Origin: Opitutaceae bacterium
GTDB taxonomy: Bacteria > Verrucomicrobiota > Verrucomicrobiia > Opitutales > Opitutaceae
Direction of reading: 5' to 3'
Length of the DNA stretch: 11,666 nt
Assembly: GCA_023265535.1 (NCBI GenBank)
Contig: JAHFTI010000075.1
Location: 1 to 11,666 of the forward strand
Below are positions 1 through 9,638 of this stretch, piece after piece. Below the pieces are notes generated by a model. That model ran no database searches, had not been told where the DNA came from, and saw nothing but the letters and a program-made list of their open reading frames with translations. Numbering within the stretch: the first letter of the stretch is position 1; each line of letters opens with the position of its first letter. Position numbers and translations under genes: made by a program.

Positions 1-854
1 TGCTGGCGGGCGTGCGTTGGGTCGGCTGGGGAATCGCCTTCCTCATCATGGGTGTGATGGGCGTGATCCCCGCGCTCTTCGTCAAGGAACGCTACTTCAA
101 GAAGGCCGCCCAACAGGAGCGTGTGAAGTTCCTGCCCAGCCTCCGGGATTCCTTCCGCAACCGCGCCTTCCTGGTGCTGGTGCTCCTGACCCTCCTGCAG
201 GTCGTGGCCGGCATGCTCGCGAGCAGCATCGATTACTACCTCATCGTGTACAACATGTGCGGCGGTGACATCAAGCTGGGCTCCGAGTGGAAGGCCATCC
301 TCTCGTCCGTGTATGCGGTGATCGGCATCCTCGGCATCTATCCGCTCAACTGGTTCGCCAACCGTTTTTGCAAGAGGCGCACGCTGGTGGCCACCTTTGT
401 GCTGGTGCTGATCGGCTCGATCGGAAAATGGGTCCTCTTCACGCCCGGAAGCATGTGGAAGATCCTCATCGATCCGTTTTTCTGCGGCCCCGTGTGGATC
501 GCCATCAATGTGCTGACACCCTCCATGTTTGCGGACGTGTGTGATGACGACGAGCTGCGTCACGGCCAGCGCCGCGAGGGCATGTTCGGCTCCATCTTCT
601 CCTGGATCCAGAAGACCGGCTATTCGCTCGCCTTTTTCGGCACGGGCCTGGCGCTGAATTTCTCGGGCTTCGACGCCAAGCTGGGGGGCGCGCAGAGTGC
701 CGATTCCATCCTTTCGCTGCGGGTCATCTTCACCTCTTCCACGGCCCTGTGGGCCCTTGGAGCCATTGCCCTGCTCGCCTTCTACCCCCTCAGCAAGGCG
801 AAGGCCTATGAGATCAGGGATGCGCTCGAGGCGCGCCGGGGGAGGGTCTCGTGA
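1..854 (+). CDS. GPH-family sugar:cation symporter, C-terminal part (partial)
   Basis: This is the C-terminal ~283 residues of a glycoside-pentoside-hexuronide:cation symporter (MelB-like, MFS_2), which would import a sugar or glycoside with H+ or Na+ across the inner membrane. The frame is open to the left edge, so the gene starts outside the window; the GTG at position 12 is not a credible start, because family members have roughly 450-500 residues. About seven hydrophobic segments are visible. The family signature is clear in the stretch PSMFADVCDDDELRHGQRRE followed by GMFGS and a WIQKTG helix, which corresponds to the ADVxDxxExxTGxRxEG motif between late helices. The gene ends in a TGA overlapping the start of the LacI-type gene (852-854), so the two are probably translated together. 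The substrate cannot be read from the sequence; the neighbouring GH2 gene suggests an oligosaccharide or glycoside. Confidence 0.88.
   Translation, partial: LAGVRWVGWGIAFLIMGVMGVIPALFVKERYFKKAAQQERVKFLPSLRDSFRNRAFLVLVLLTLLQVVAGMLASSIDYYLIVYNMCGGDIKLGSEWKAILSSVYAVIGILGIYPLNWFANRFCKRRTLVATFVLVLIGSIGKWVLFTPGSMWKILIDPFFCGPVWIAINVLTPSMFADVCDDDELRHGQRREGMFGSIFSWIQKTGYSLAFFGTGLALNFSGFDAKLGGAQSADSILSLRVIFTSSTALWALGAIALLAFYPLSKAKAYEIRDALEARRGRVS
841..845 (+). promoter_or_regulatory. Shine-Dalgarno GGAGG that decides the lacI-type start
   Basis: GGAGG lies 8 bases before the ATG at 854 and only 5 before the GTG at 851, which favours ATG 854 as the start. A later in-frame ATG at 923 has no such site. 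This is the only classical ribosome binding site seen at correct spacing before a gene in the window. Confidence 0.7.
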
Positions 855-1909
855 TGAACAAGGGAACGGGCACGGACATAAAAAAGTCGCCGACACGGGG
901 GCGTCCCGCCAAAGCTGTCGACATGAGCGCACAGCCCAAGGCCCCCCGCGTCACCAAGAAGCCGACGATTTACGATCTCGCCAGGCTGGCGGGTGTGTCG
1001 CCCGGCACGGTGAGCCGCGTGCTCAACAACCGCGACAAGGTGAAGGCGGAGACGCGCGAGCTGGTGCTGCGCACGGCCAAGGAGCTCAACCTCAAGCCGC
1101 AGGTGTCGGTGCGTGCGCGCCAGGTGGCGATCCTCTCCGAGCCGACCTTCACGGACCGCATCGAGGGTTATGCGGCGACACTCACGGCACACCTTTCCTT
1201 TGCCTTCTCGCGGCGCAACATCGGGGTGATCCTGCCCTCGAATCCGCTCGAGCAGCTGCCGGGAGCGTTCCTGGACGGTGTCATTGCGGTGACCTTCGAC
1301 AAGGGCCTGCAGCACATCCTCGAGGAGCTCGAGCCGCGCCTGCCCATCGTGTACATGGACAAGTTCGATGCGCGCCCGCAGCAGTACGTGGTGTGCTCGG
1401 ACCACTACGCCTCGGGCTACCTGGCGGCGAAACATTTCCTGGAGCGCGGCAAGCGCAGGCTGGCGTTCATGGGCAGCGACCTGGTGCCGCTGCGCGAGCG
1501 CCGCAAGGGCTACATCAAGGCGCTGGAGGAGGCGGGCGTGCCCGTGGATGTGCGGCTCCTGCGACCCATCGAGGATGGCACCACGCATGCGGCGGCGATC
1601 GCCGGCATCGTCAAGGGCGGGGCGGATGCGATCTATGCGCCCGGCACGAGTTTCCAGGCCATGGAGTGCCTGCACATCCTCACCTATGTGATGGGCCTCA
1701 AGGTGCCAGGCGACATCAGCCTCATCGGCGGCGAGAACGAGGGTGTGTCGAGCATCCAGAACCCGCCGCTGACCACGATCGACGAGCCCCTGCGGGAGAT
1801 GGCCGAGCAGGCTGTCGCCATGATGGACCTGCTCACGACGGACGGCAAGGTGCCGAAGCGGCGCGTGACGCTGCCCGTGGGGCTGATCAGCAGGGATTCC
1901 GTATCCTGA
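854..1909 (+). CDS. LacI/GalR-family transcriptional regulator with basic N-terminal tail
   Basis: This is a sugar-responsive DNA-binding regulator of 351 residues. Residues 38-58 are a typical LacI helix-turn-helix (TIYDLARLAGVSPGTVSRVL), followed by a periplasmic-binding-protein-like sensor domain (about 90-345). Two features are odd. First, a ~36-residue basic tail precedes the helix-turn-helix and contains PTRGRPAK, which matches an AT-hook core (RGRP). Second, the hinge is short: only about 8 residues separate the proline of LNLKP from the first sensor strand VAIL, against about 14 in E. coli LacI, and the usual PN..AR.L hinge-helix pattern is missing. The usual IGFDD motif near the end is replaced by IGGENEG. 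The start overlaps the transporter stop, and the GH2 gene follows, so it most likely regulates this locus and perhaps itself. The effector is unknown. Confidence 0.9.
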   Translation: MNKGTGTDIKKSPTRGRPAKAVDMSAQPKAPRVTKKPTIYDLARLAGVSPGTVSRVLNNRDKVKAETRELVLRTAKELNLKPQVSVRARQVAILSEPTFTDRIEGYAATLTAHLSFAFSRRNIGVILPSNPLEQLPGAFLDGVIAVTFDKGLQHILEELEPRLPIVYMDKFDARPQQYVVCSDHYASGYLAAKHFLERGKRRLAFMGSDLVPLRERRKGYIKALEEAGVPVDVRLLRPIEDGTTHAAAIAGIVKGGADAIYAPGTSFQAMECLHILTYVMGLKVPGDISLIGGENEGVSSIQNPPLTTIDEPLREMAEQAVAMMDLLTTDGKVPKRRVTLPVGLISRDSVS

Positions 1910-1953
1910 AACTGAATACCGAAGGCAGGCCTCGCAGGGCGCGCCACAAAAAT

Positions 1954-1966
1954 TTGAAGAGTTCAA
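1954..1966. promoter_or_regulatory. Small palindrome in lacI-GH2 spacer, possible operator
   Basis: The 79-base gap between the regulator and the GH2 gene is AT-richer than its surroundings and holds TTGAA-GAG-TTCAA, a 5-base inverted repeat with a 3-base centre. It lies 22 bases before the GH2 start. It could be an operator or overlap a promoter, but it lacks the central CG typical of LacI-family operators and short palindromes occur by chance. No convincing Shine-Dalgarno site precedes the GH2 ATG. Confidence 0.25.
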
Positions 1967-1988
1967 TTCCGAATAAAACAACAGACAG

Positions 1989-4241
1989 ATGAGGCGGCAG
2001 ACATCCATCAACGAGGGCTGGGAATTCCGGCGGTGCGAGGGGGCGGGCGAGTGGCAGCCCGTGAGCCTTCCCCATTCCGCGGTCGAGGCCGATGCGGACG
2101 GTGGGAACCACTGGCAGGGCGTGTGCGAATACCGCAGGCTGCTGTCGGCGGGGCCGGAGGAGGCGGGACTGCGCCAGGTGCTCTGGGTCGGGGCCGCGAT
2201 GCACAGCTGCAGCGTGCAGCTGGACGGACGCGAGCTGGCGCGGCACGAGGGCGGCTACCTGTCGTTCGAGGTGGACCTGCAGGGGGCGCTTTCCGACGGA
2301 CGCGAGCACGAGCTGCGCCTGGTGCTGGACAACAGGGACAATGCCTCGGTGCCGCCGGGCAAGCCCCTCAAGGACCTCGATTTCTGCTGGTATGGCGGCC
2401 TTTATCGCGGGGCGGAGCTGCGGTTTTACCCGGCGCTGCATGTCACCGATGAGCTCAGCTCGGGCACGGTCGCAGGCGGCGGCGTCTTTTTCAGGACCCT
2501 GCAGGCGGATGCCGGCCGGGCCCTCTGCTCCGTGCGCACCGAGGCGGCGCTGACCGGCCCGGGCATGAACGGCTGCAGGGTGAGGGTGGGACTTTTCCTG
2601 GCTGGCAAGTGCGTGGCGGAGTCCCTGTCCGAGCCCTTTGACCTGCCGGCTGGCGGGCGCCGGGAGGCACGGCAGGACCTGCTGCTCGAGTCCCCGCGGC
2701 TCTGGTCGGTGGAGTATCCGGTGCTGCACGAGCTGCGGGTGTCGCTGCTCACGCCGCAGGGCGCCGTCTCCGACCAGCGCACGCTGCGCGTGGGCGTGCG
2801 CCGCATCTCCTTTTCGCGCAGCGGAGGCTTCATGCTGAACGGCCGCAAGGTCCGGTTGCGCGGCACCAACAGGCACCAGGAGTATCCGATCGCCGGATAC
2901 GCAGTGGGCCCGGCCGCGGACAGGCGCGACGCGCGTCGCATCAAGGAGGCGGGCTTCGACTATGTGCGCCTGTCCCACTATCCGCAGTCGCCGGCCTTCC
3001 TCGACGCCTGCGACGAGCTGGGGATCGTGGTGATGAATGCGATCCCCGGGTGGCAGTTCTTTGGAGCCGAGGCGTTCAGGAACGCCTGCGAGCACACTGC
3101 CCGCGAGGTGGTGCGGCGCGACCGCAACCATGCGTGCGTGGTGCTCTGGGAGCTTTCCCTCAACGAAACCGCCATGGACGAGGCTTTCATCACGAGGATG
3201 AGAAAGGCCGGCCATGAGGAGTACCCCGGGGACCAGATGTACACCTGCGGCTGGATGCCCGGCTTCGACGTCTATATCCGGGCGCGGCAGCACGGGGAGA
3301 TCCACACCTGGGAGCAGGGTGACTGCGCGCACCTGGTGTCGGAGTATGGCGACTGGGAATACTATGCGGCCAACGAGGGCTTCGACCAGAGCACCGGGGC
3401 GGGATTGCATGCGGCCTGGAGCAATTCGCGCCATCGCCGAGGCGAGGGGGAGCGCGGGCTGCTCCAGCAGGCCAAGAATTTCACCATCGCCCTGAACGAC
3501 ACCCTCTCCAGCCCGGCCGTCCTCGACGGGCAGTGGTGCATGTTCGACTATGCGCGCGGCTACCATCCGCAGCGTGCGGCCTGCGGCGTGGCGGATTCCT
3601 TCCGCGTGCCCAAGTTCAGCTGGCATTTTTACCGCAGCCAGCGTGCCGTGTCCGAGGGTGGTCACGGATGGACGGGCGGCCCCGAGCTCTTCATTGCCAG
3701 CTACTGGACTGAGGGTTCGTCGCTGCGCGTGACGGTGTTCAGCAACTGCGAGGAGGTGGAACTGTTCCTCAAGGGGAAGTCCTGCGGGCGCAGCATCGCC
3801 TCCTGCACGCGGGTGACGCAGTACCTGCCCCATCCCCCGTTTGTGTTCGACCTGCCGCGCTACGAGGCGGGTGAGCTCAGTGCGATAGGCTATGTGGGCG
3901 GAAAGGGCGTGGCCCAGCACCGTATTCTGACTCCCGCGGAGCCAGTGCGCCTCCTGCTGGAGGTGGATGACCAGGGAATCCAGGCCATGCCGGGTGAGAT
4001 TGACGTGCTCGTCCTGCGGGCGCGCGTGGTGGATGGCCGTGGGGCGACCTGTGTGCAGGCCGGCGGCGAGGTCACTTTCAAGGCAAGCGGCCCCGCCTGC
4101 GTGCTGGGGTCGCCGCTTGCCGGGCTGGAGGCCGGGCTCGCGACGGTCGTGCTCCGTGTCGAGGCCACACCCGGTCCTGTGCGCCTCGAGGCCAGTTTCC
4201 AGGGCCTGGCAGCCTCGCTGGACCTTGCCAGGAAGGCCTGA
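1989..4241 (+). CDS. Glycoside hydrolase family 2 (beta-galactosidase/beta-glucuronidase-like), cytoplasmic
   Basis: This 750-residue retaining exo-glycosidase of family GH2 is complete. The N-terminal sugar-binding domain (about 1-150) has the hallmarks EYRR, the HEGGY...F strand and WYGGLYRG. An immunoglobulin-like sandwich domain follows (about 155-275). A TIM barrel starts at FMLNGRKVRLRGTNRHQ (281-297). The likely acid/base is Glu393 in WELSLNE and the likely nucleophile Glu452 in VSEYGDW. After the barrel, residues ~565-650 resemble a DUF4982-type domain and ~655-750 an Ig-like GH2 C-terminal domain. There is no signal peptide, so it should act in the cytoplasm on a sugar brought in by the upstream symporter. 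Beta-galactosidase and beta-glucuronidase are the most probable activities; the sequence alone does not separate them. The start has no strong ribosome binding site, but the N-terminus aligns with the family. Confidence 0.9.
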   Translation: MRRQTSINEGWEFRRCEGAGEWQPVSLPHSAVEADADGGNHWQGVCEYRRLLSAGPEEAGLRQVLWVGAAMHSCSVQLDGRELARHEGGYLSFEVDLQGALSDGREHELRLVLDNRDNASVPPGKPLKDLDFCWYGGLYRGAELRFYPALHVTDELSSGTVAGGGVFFRTLQADAGRALCSVRTEAALTGPGMNGCRVRVGLFLAGKCVAESLSEPFDLPAGGRREARQDLLLESPRLWSVEYPVLHELRVSLLTPQGAVSDQRTLRVGVRRISFSRSGGFMLNGRKVRLRGTNRHQEYPIAGYAVGPAADRRDARRIKEAGFDYVRLSHYPQSPAFLDACDELGIVVMNAIPGWQFFGAEAFRNACEHTAREVVRRDRNHACVVLWELSLNETAMDEAFITRMRKAGHEEYPGDQMYTCGWMPGFDVYIRARQHGEIHTWEQGDCAHLVSEYGDWEYYAANEGFDQSTGAGLHAAWSNSRHRRGEGERGLLQQAKNFTIALNDTLSSPAVLDGQWCMFDYARGYHPQRAACGVADSFRVPKFSWHFYRSQRAVSEGGHGWTGGPELFIASYWTEGSSLRVTVFSNCEEVELFLKGKSCGRSIASCTRVTQYLPHPPFVFDLPRYEAGELSAIGYVGGKGVAQHRILTPAEPVRLLLEVDDQGIQAMPGEIDVLVLRARVVDGRGATCVQAGGEVTFKASGPACVLGSPLAGLEAGLATVVLRVEATPGPVRLEASFQGLAASLDLARKA

Positions 4242-4320
4242 GGCAGGCGAGGGCAGGGGTCTGCGAGGCTGAGGGCCCTTCCTCGGGGCCAGGGGCCCGG
4301 GGCGAGGGGCGCAGGGCGCC
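4242..4320. terminator. Convergent intergenic gap with weak GC hairpins
   Basis: This 79-base gap separates the stop codons of the convergent GH2 and SGNH-esterase genes. It is very GC-rich and holds overlapping short inverted repeats, for example GGCCC (4274-4278) with GGGCC (4286-4290). No T-tract follows on either strand, so a standard intrinsic terminator is not demonstrated. A bidirectional terminator is expected here from the gene layout. Confidence 0.25.
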
Positions 4321-5886
4321 TCAGGGCACCGAGGCGCGGAAGGGCGCCGCGGGAAGGCCAGCGGTGTTGAAGAGATTGCAGCCCTCGGGGAAGGCGCTCC
4401 AGGCATAGCGGACCGAGACGGGAGCCTGTATCTGAGGGTTGGATACAAGCAGCGAGGAGCCCCGGATGACGGCGGTGGCGGGCAGGAACTTTCCTTCCGC
4501 CCCGGCGACCTCAAGGGTGCGCAGGTCGCCGCCACGCGCGACGAGGCCTCCCTGGGCGTGGGCGAAACTGAGGCGAAGGGCCGCGCCTTCGCGGGCGGCG
4601 GCGAGCAGGATGGGGCCGGAGTCCTCGAGGGGCTGGCCGTAGGTCCTGGCCAGGGCAAGGAGTGCCAGGCGGGCGCCCACGTCCTGCTTGTTCTTCGGGT
4701 GCACATTGCCGCGGTCGCCGATGTCGATGGTCACCGCCATGCCGGTGGAGGGAAGCTTCAGGGCGAGTGCCTGCTGTTCGCGAACCTCGGGATTGTTGCT
4801 GGCTTTCCCGTGGGCGGCGAGTTGGACAAAGTAGAAGGGCAATTCGCGCCCCCAGAGCTTTCGCCAGTCGCGGATGAGTGTCTCGTTCCAGAGGGGAAAG
4901 AGCTCCTTGGGTGCGGTGATGGACTCACCCTGGTACCAGAGAACGCCGCGCAGTGCCATGGGAACGACCGGGTGGATCATGCCGTTGTAGAGCACGGTGG
5001 GGTTGTGCTGGTCGAGGATGGGATCGGCCTTGGGTTTCTTGGGTGCCCGCAGGCCCTGTGCGCGGGCCTTTTCCACCTCGAGTGTCCAGGCCTTCAGTTC
5101 CTCCTCGCTGGGAGGGACGTAGGCGGCGACCTGCGCATCATAGGTATCGAGGACGGGCTTGAGGCGGGGCTCCGCGCTGATGGCCTCGCGGCGTATCCAG
5201 GCCTGGGCTGTGCTGGCGCCGTAACTGAGGGTGACCAGGCCCACAGGCACAGCGAGGCTCTCACGGAGACGCCGGGCGAAGAAATAGCCGACCGCCGAGA
5301 ATTCGCGGACGGTTTCGGGAGTGCAGGCGCGCCAGGTTCCCTGGACGGCATACATGGGCTGGTTCTTGCAGGCCCAGTCTCCCGTGAACATGCGGATGAG
5401 CGGGTGGTTGGCGGCTGCCACCTCGGCGGCCTCGTTGTCCACGCCGGCGAAGCGGTATTTCTCGGTCTTCGCGACGGTCATGTCCATGTTGGACTGGCCG
5501 GAGCAGAACCACACCTCACCCACCAGGATGTCGTCCAAGAGCACGGGCGAGCGGTCGCCGCTGGAGTCGGGCATGTTGCCTTCGACGCGAAGGGTGCGGG
5601 ACTCGGCGCTCGTCCCAAGGGGGTCGAGCAGGATGCGCCAGTTGCCCTCCTTGTCCGCCTGGGTCGTCCGGGACTGGCCGGCGAAGGAAACTTGGACGGT
5701 CTCGCCCGGCTCGGCCTTGCCCCAGAGAGGCACGGGCATCTCGCGCTGGAGCACCATGTGCGAGGCGAAATGGGGAGGGAGGGAGGGCCGCGCCTCGGCC
5801 TGTTCGGGCAGGGCAAGCAGGCAGGCAAGAGCAGCCAGGGAGGGGAGCAGGAGACTGTGGCGCATCATCATGGGGATGCAGCGCAT
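4321..5886 (-). CDS. Sialate O-acetylesterase-like SGNH esterase, exported
   Basis: This predicted carbohydrate acetylesterase removes O-acetyl groups from sialic acid or other acetylated glycans. It has up to 521 residues. An N-terminal signal peptide is clear: a short basic start, a hydrophobic LLLPSLAALACLLAL core and an AEA cleavage site near residue 32. The SGNH features are present: nucleophile Ser132 in SGQSNM, WYQGES at 317-322, and catalytic His396 in GNVHPKNKQ with nearby Asp388/Asp391. The C-terminus (VRYAWS..., LFNTAGLPAAPFR) is typical of the sialate O-acetylesterase family. In-frame ATGs at 5886, 5871, 5868 and 5865 are all possible starts, none with a ribosome binding site; a start at 5871-5865 would give a more compact signal peptide. 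It lies 119 bases after ureC on the same strand and converges on the GH2 gene. The function fits the sugar locus better than urea use. Confidence 0.88.
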   Translation of the reverse strand: MRCIPMMMRHSLLLPSLAALACLLALPEQAEARPSLPPHFASHMVLQREMPVPLWGKAEPGETVQVSFAGQSRTTQADKEGNWRILLDPLGTSAESRTLRVEGNMPDSSGDRSPVLLDDILVGEVWFCSGQSNMDMTVAKTEKYRFAGVDNEAAEVAAANHPLIRMFTGDWACKNQPMYAVQGTWRACTPETVREFSAVGYFFARRLRESLAVPVGLVTLSYGASTAQAWIRREAISAEPRLKPVLDTYDAQVAAYVPPSEEELKAWTLEVEKARAQGLRAPKKPKADPILDQHNPTVLYNGMIHPVVPMALRGVLWYQGESITAPKELFPLWNETLIRDWRKLWGRELPFYFVQLAAHGKASNNPEVREQQALALKLPSTGMAVTIDIGDRGNVHPKNKQDVGARLALLALARTYGQPLEDSGPILLAAAREGAALRLSFAHAQGGLVARGGDLRTLEVAGAEGKFLPATAVIRGSSLLVSNPQIQAPVSVRYAWSAFPEGCNLFNTAGLPAAPFRASVP

Positions 5887-5946
5887 GACGCAGGAGAGGC
5901 ACGGAAGATTCCCCCGGGCGTCCCCAGGAGGACAAAAGGCCCTGCT

Positions 5947-5965
5947 GCGTCGTGTGTTGCGACGC
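5947..5965 (-). terminator. Hairpin downstream of ureC, weak terminator candidate
   Basis: In the 119-base gap between ureC and the esterase gene, GCGTCG and CGACGC form a 6-base stem with a 7-base loop, read on the minus strand. A TTTT run follows about 9 bases later, which is further than in a standard intrinsic terminator. The overlapping CGACGCGTCG (5960-5969) is a perfect 10-base palindrome. The rest of the gap shows nothing recognisable, so the esterase gene may have its own promoter here or be read through from ureC. Confidence 0.25.
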
Positions 5966-6005
5966 GTCGGTCCATGGTTTCCGCGGGGGTTTCCCGGGGG
6001 CCGAC

Positions 6006-7766
<1,761 letters not shown>

Positions 7767-7790
7767 GGGGGGAGGCGAGAAGATCGGATG
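7767..7790 (-). promoter_or_regulatory. Pyrimidine-rich leader before ureC
   Basis: Read on the minus strand, the 24 bases between repeat copy 1 and the ureC ATG are mostly C and T (ending TTCTCGCCTCCCCCC) and contain no Shine-Dalgarno-like purine run. Initiation may depend on ribosomal protein S1 or on the upstream repeat; this is inference. Confidence 0.4.
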
Positions 7791-7862
7791 GAGAAGGAGC
7801 GTGAAAGGGCCCTCCTACGCTCCTCTGGGAGCTTCGGAGGGTGATTCGGCCGGGAGGCCGAA

Positions 7863-7865
<3 letters not shown>
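7791..7865 (-). repeat. Structured 75-base repeat, copy 1 (ureAB-ureC gap)
   Basis: This copy differs from copy 3 at one base. Read on the minus strand it can form hairpin A (TGATTCGGCC with GGCCGAATCA, 10 pairs, 4-base loop; 7842-7865). Next is hairpin B (CCTCC and GCTCC with GGAGC and GGAGG, 4-base loop, 3x3 internal loop; 7811-7840). Hairpin B competes with hairpin C (AGGAGCGT with ACGCTCCT; 7795-7824). The single difference, A versus G on the plus strand, is in the loop of hairpin A. The first three bases of the repeat are the ureAB stop codon TGA. A perfect AGGAGG lies in the 3' arm of hairpin B. Copies 2 and 3 are at 8612-8686 and 9520-9594. Confidence 0.9.
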
Positions 7866-8588
<723 letters not shown>

Positions 8589-8611
8589 GGCGGGAGAAGT
8601 GAGGAAAAGAG
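8589..8611 (-). promoter_or_regulatory. Pyrimidine-rich leader before ureAB
   Basis: Read on the minus strand, these 23 bases (CTCTTTTCCTCACTTCTCCC then GCC before ATG) are almost entirely pyrimidine, with no Shine-Dalgarno-like sequence. They separate repeat copy 2 from the start codon. Confidence 0.4.
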
Positions 8612-8686
8612 GAGAAGGAGCGTGAAAGGGCCCTCCTACGCTCCTGGCGGAGCTTCGGAGGGTGATTCGGCCGGGGGGCCGAATCA
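8612..8686 (-). repeat. Structured 75-base repeat, copy 2 (urtE-ureAB gap)
   Basis: This copy differs from copy 3 at three neighbouring bases, all in the 4-base loop of hairpin B (minus strand GCCA instead of CAGA). The last A of that loop, which is needed for the competing hairpin C, is kept. Hairpin A is at 8663-8686 and hairpin B at 8632-8661. Unlike copy 1 it does not touch the preceding stop codon: the urtE stop is at 8725-8723, and the 36 bases between show nothing recognisable. Confidence 0.9.
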
Positions 8687-8722
8687 GAGCTGCAGTGGTG
8701 ATTTATGATGGCTTCGTGACGA

Positions 8723-9496
8723 CTAGACCTGGAGGTGCTTCTTGACGACGTCGTCGGTGAGGGTGGCGATGGGGCCGGAGATGACCACGGCGCCGCGGTC
8801 CATGGCGTAGAAGCGGTCGGCGACCTCTCGGCAGAAGTCGACGTACTGCTCGACGAGGAGGATGGCCAGGCCGCCCTCCTGCTTGAGGACCTTGATGGCA
8901 TTCTGCACCTCGAGGTCGACCGGGCGTCCGTCGAGGCCCTCATCCTTGAGTTTCTTCAGGGTGTCTCCGATGTGCTCGATGATGTTGGGCTGGATGCCCT
9001 CGGTGGGCTCGTCGAGGATGAGGAGCTTGGGGCGGGTGAGCAGGGCGCGACCTATGGCGAGCTGCTGCTGCTGGCCTCCGGAGAGGACGCCGCCCTTGCG
9101 CGCGAGCATCTCCTTGAGCACTGGAAAGAGGGTGTACACGCGTTCGAGGCCAGCGTTGTCTGAGGCGCGGCCGCGGCCGTGGACGACGAGGCCGACGCGC
9201 AGGTTTTCCTCGACGGTGAGATGGGGGAAGATGTCGCGGCCCTGGGGCACGTAGGCGATGCCCGAGCGTGCGCGCAGGTCGGGGGCGAGGCGGTCGATGC
9301 GGCGGCCGGCGAAGTCCATGCGGCCGGCGCGGATCGGGAGCATGCCGGTGATGGATTTCAGCGTGGTGGTCTTGCCCACGCCGTTGCGGCCCATGAGGGC
9401 GACGACCTCGCCCTCGTTCACCTCGAGGGTGACGCCGCGGAGGATGCGGGAACCGCCGATGTCGGTCTCGATGCTGCTGAGGGTGAGGAGGGCCAT
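8723..9496 (-). CDS. urtE: Urea ABC transporter ATPase UrtE
   Basis: This is one of the two ATPases of the UrtABCDE high-affinity urea importer (LivF-like), acting on the cytoplasmic face of the inner membrane. It has Walker A GRNGVGKTT (36-44), Q-loop Gln85 in AYVPQGRDIFPHLTVEENL, signature LSGGQQQQLAIGRAL (from 138), Walker B LLILDEPTEGIQP (Asp162-Glu163), and the LVEQY motif in place of the H-loop histidine, as usual in LivF/UrtE proteins. EPTEGIQP supports UrtE rather than a generic LivF. At 257 residues it is longer than the usual ~230. About 21 extra residues (around 184-204, LDGRPVDLEVQNAIK) lie between Walker B and the EQ motif, and the frame stays intact. It follows urtD after 142 bases; a repeat copy ends 23 bases before its ATG, and there is no Shine-Dalgarno site. 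Confidence 0.95.
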   Translation of the reverse strand: MALLTLSSIETDIGGSRILRGVTLEVNEGEVVALMGRNGVGKTTTLKSITGMLPIRAGRMDFAGRRIDRLAPDLRARSGIAYVPQGRDIFPHLTVEENLRVGLVVHGRGRASDNAGLERVYTLFPVLKEMLARKGGVLSGGQQQQLAIGRALLTRPKLLILDEPTEGIQPNIIEHIGDTLKKLKDEGLDGRPVDLEVQNAIKVLKQEGGLAILLVEQYVDFCREVADRFYAMDRGAVVISGPIATLTDDVVKKHLQV

Positions 9497-9519
9497 GGAT
9501 GAAGGGAGAAGGGAGGGGC
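9497..9519 (-). promoter_or_regulatory. Pyrimidine-rich leader before urtE
   Basis: Read on the minus strand, the 23 bases between repeat copy 3 and the urtE ATG are nearly all C and T (GCCCCTCCCTTCTCCCTTC then ATCC), with no Shine-Dalgarno-like sequence. The pattern matches the leaders of ureAB and ureC in composition and length but not in exact sequence. Confidence 0.4.
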
Positions 9520-9594
9520 GAGAAGGAGCGTGAAAGGGCCCTCCTACGCTCCTCTGGGAGCTTCGGAGGGTGATTCGGCCGGGGGGCCGAATCA
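9520..9594 (-). repeat. Structured 75-base repeat, copy 3 (urtD-urtE gap)
   Basis: This copy is used as reference: it is one base from copy 1 and three from copy 2. Hairpin A is at 9571-9594, hairpin B at 9540-9569, and the competing hairpin C at 9524-9553. The AGGAGG on the minus strand (9545-9540) lies 43 bases before the urtE ATG, too far for ordinary ribosome binding without folding. No T-tract follows hairpin A or B, so this is not a classical terminator. Confidence 0.9.
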
Positions 9595-9613
9595 GAGGGT
9601 GAATCAGAGGGTG
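9590..9613. repeat. 12-base tandem duplication beside repeat copy 3
   Basis: AATCAGAGGGTG occurs twice in direct tandem (9590-9601, 9602-9613), followed by a partial third AATC. The first unit overlaps the edge of the 75-base repeat. It looks like a local slippage duplication at the repeat border. The remaining 25 bases to the urtD stop show nothing recognisable. Confidence 0.75.
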
Positions 9614-9638
9614 AATCTGGGTTTGTGGCGGTGTGGTA

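Noticed and set aside
12..854. GTG at 12 as the true start of a short transporter
   Set aside because: The frame is open to the left edge and the protein would lack the N-terminal half of a GPH symporter; it is cut by the window.
806..2011. 401-codon minus-strand open frame opposite the LacI-type gene
   Set aside because: Shadow frame rich in Arg, His and Leu; the helix-turn-helix and sensor domain are on the plus strand.
1887..4706. 939-codon open frame on the minus strand opposite the GH2 gene
   Set aside because: Low-complexity Arg/Pro/Ala/His composition typical of antisense frames in GC-rich DNA; the plus-strand frame has clear GH2 domains and catalytic residues.
8885..8947. Frameshift or assembly error in urtE
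   Set aside because: The frame is intact on both sides, and the downstream LLVEQY motif and C-terminus are normal, so this is an in-frame insertion.
9520..9594. Repeat copies as intrinsic terminators
   Set aside because: The stems are strong but no T-tract follows them on the coding strand, and termination would cut urtE, ureAB and ureC from the upstream genes. Partial attenuation remains possible.
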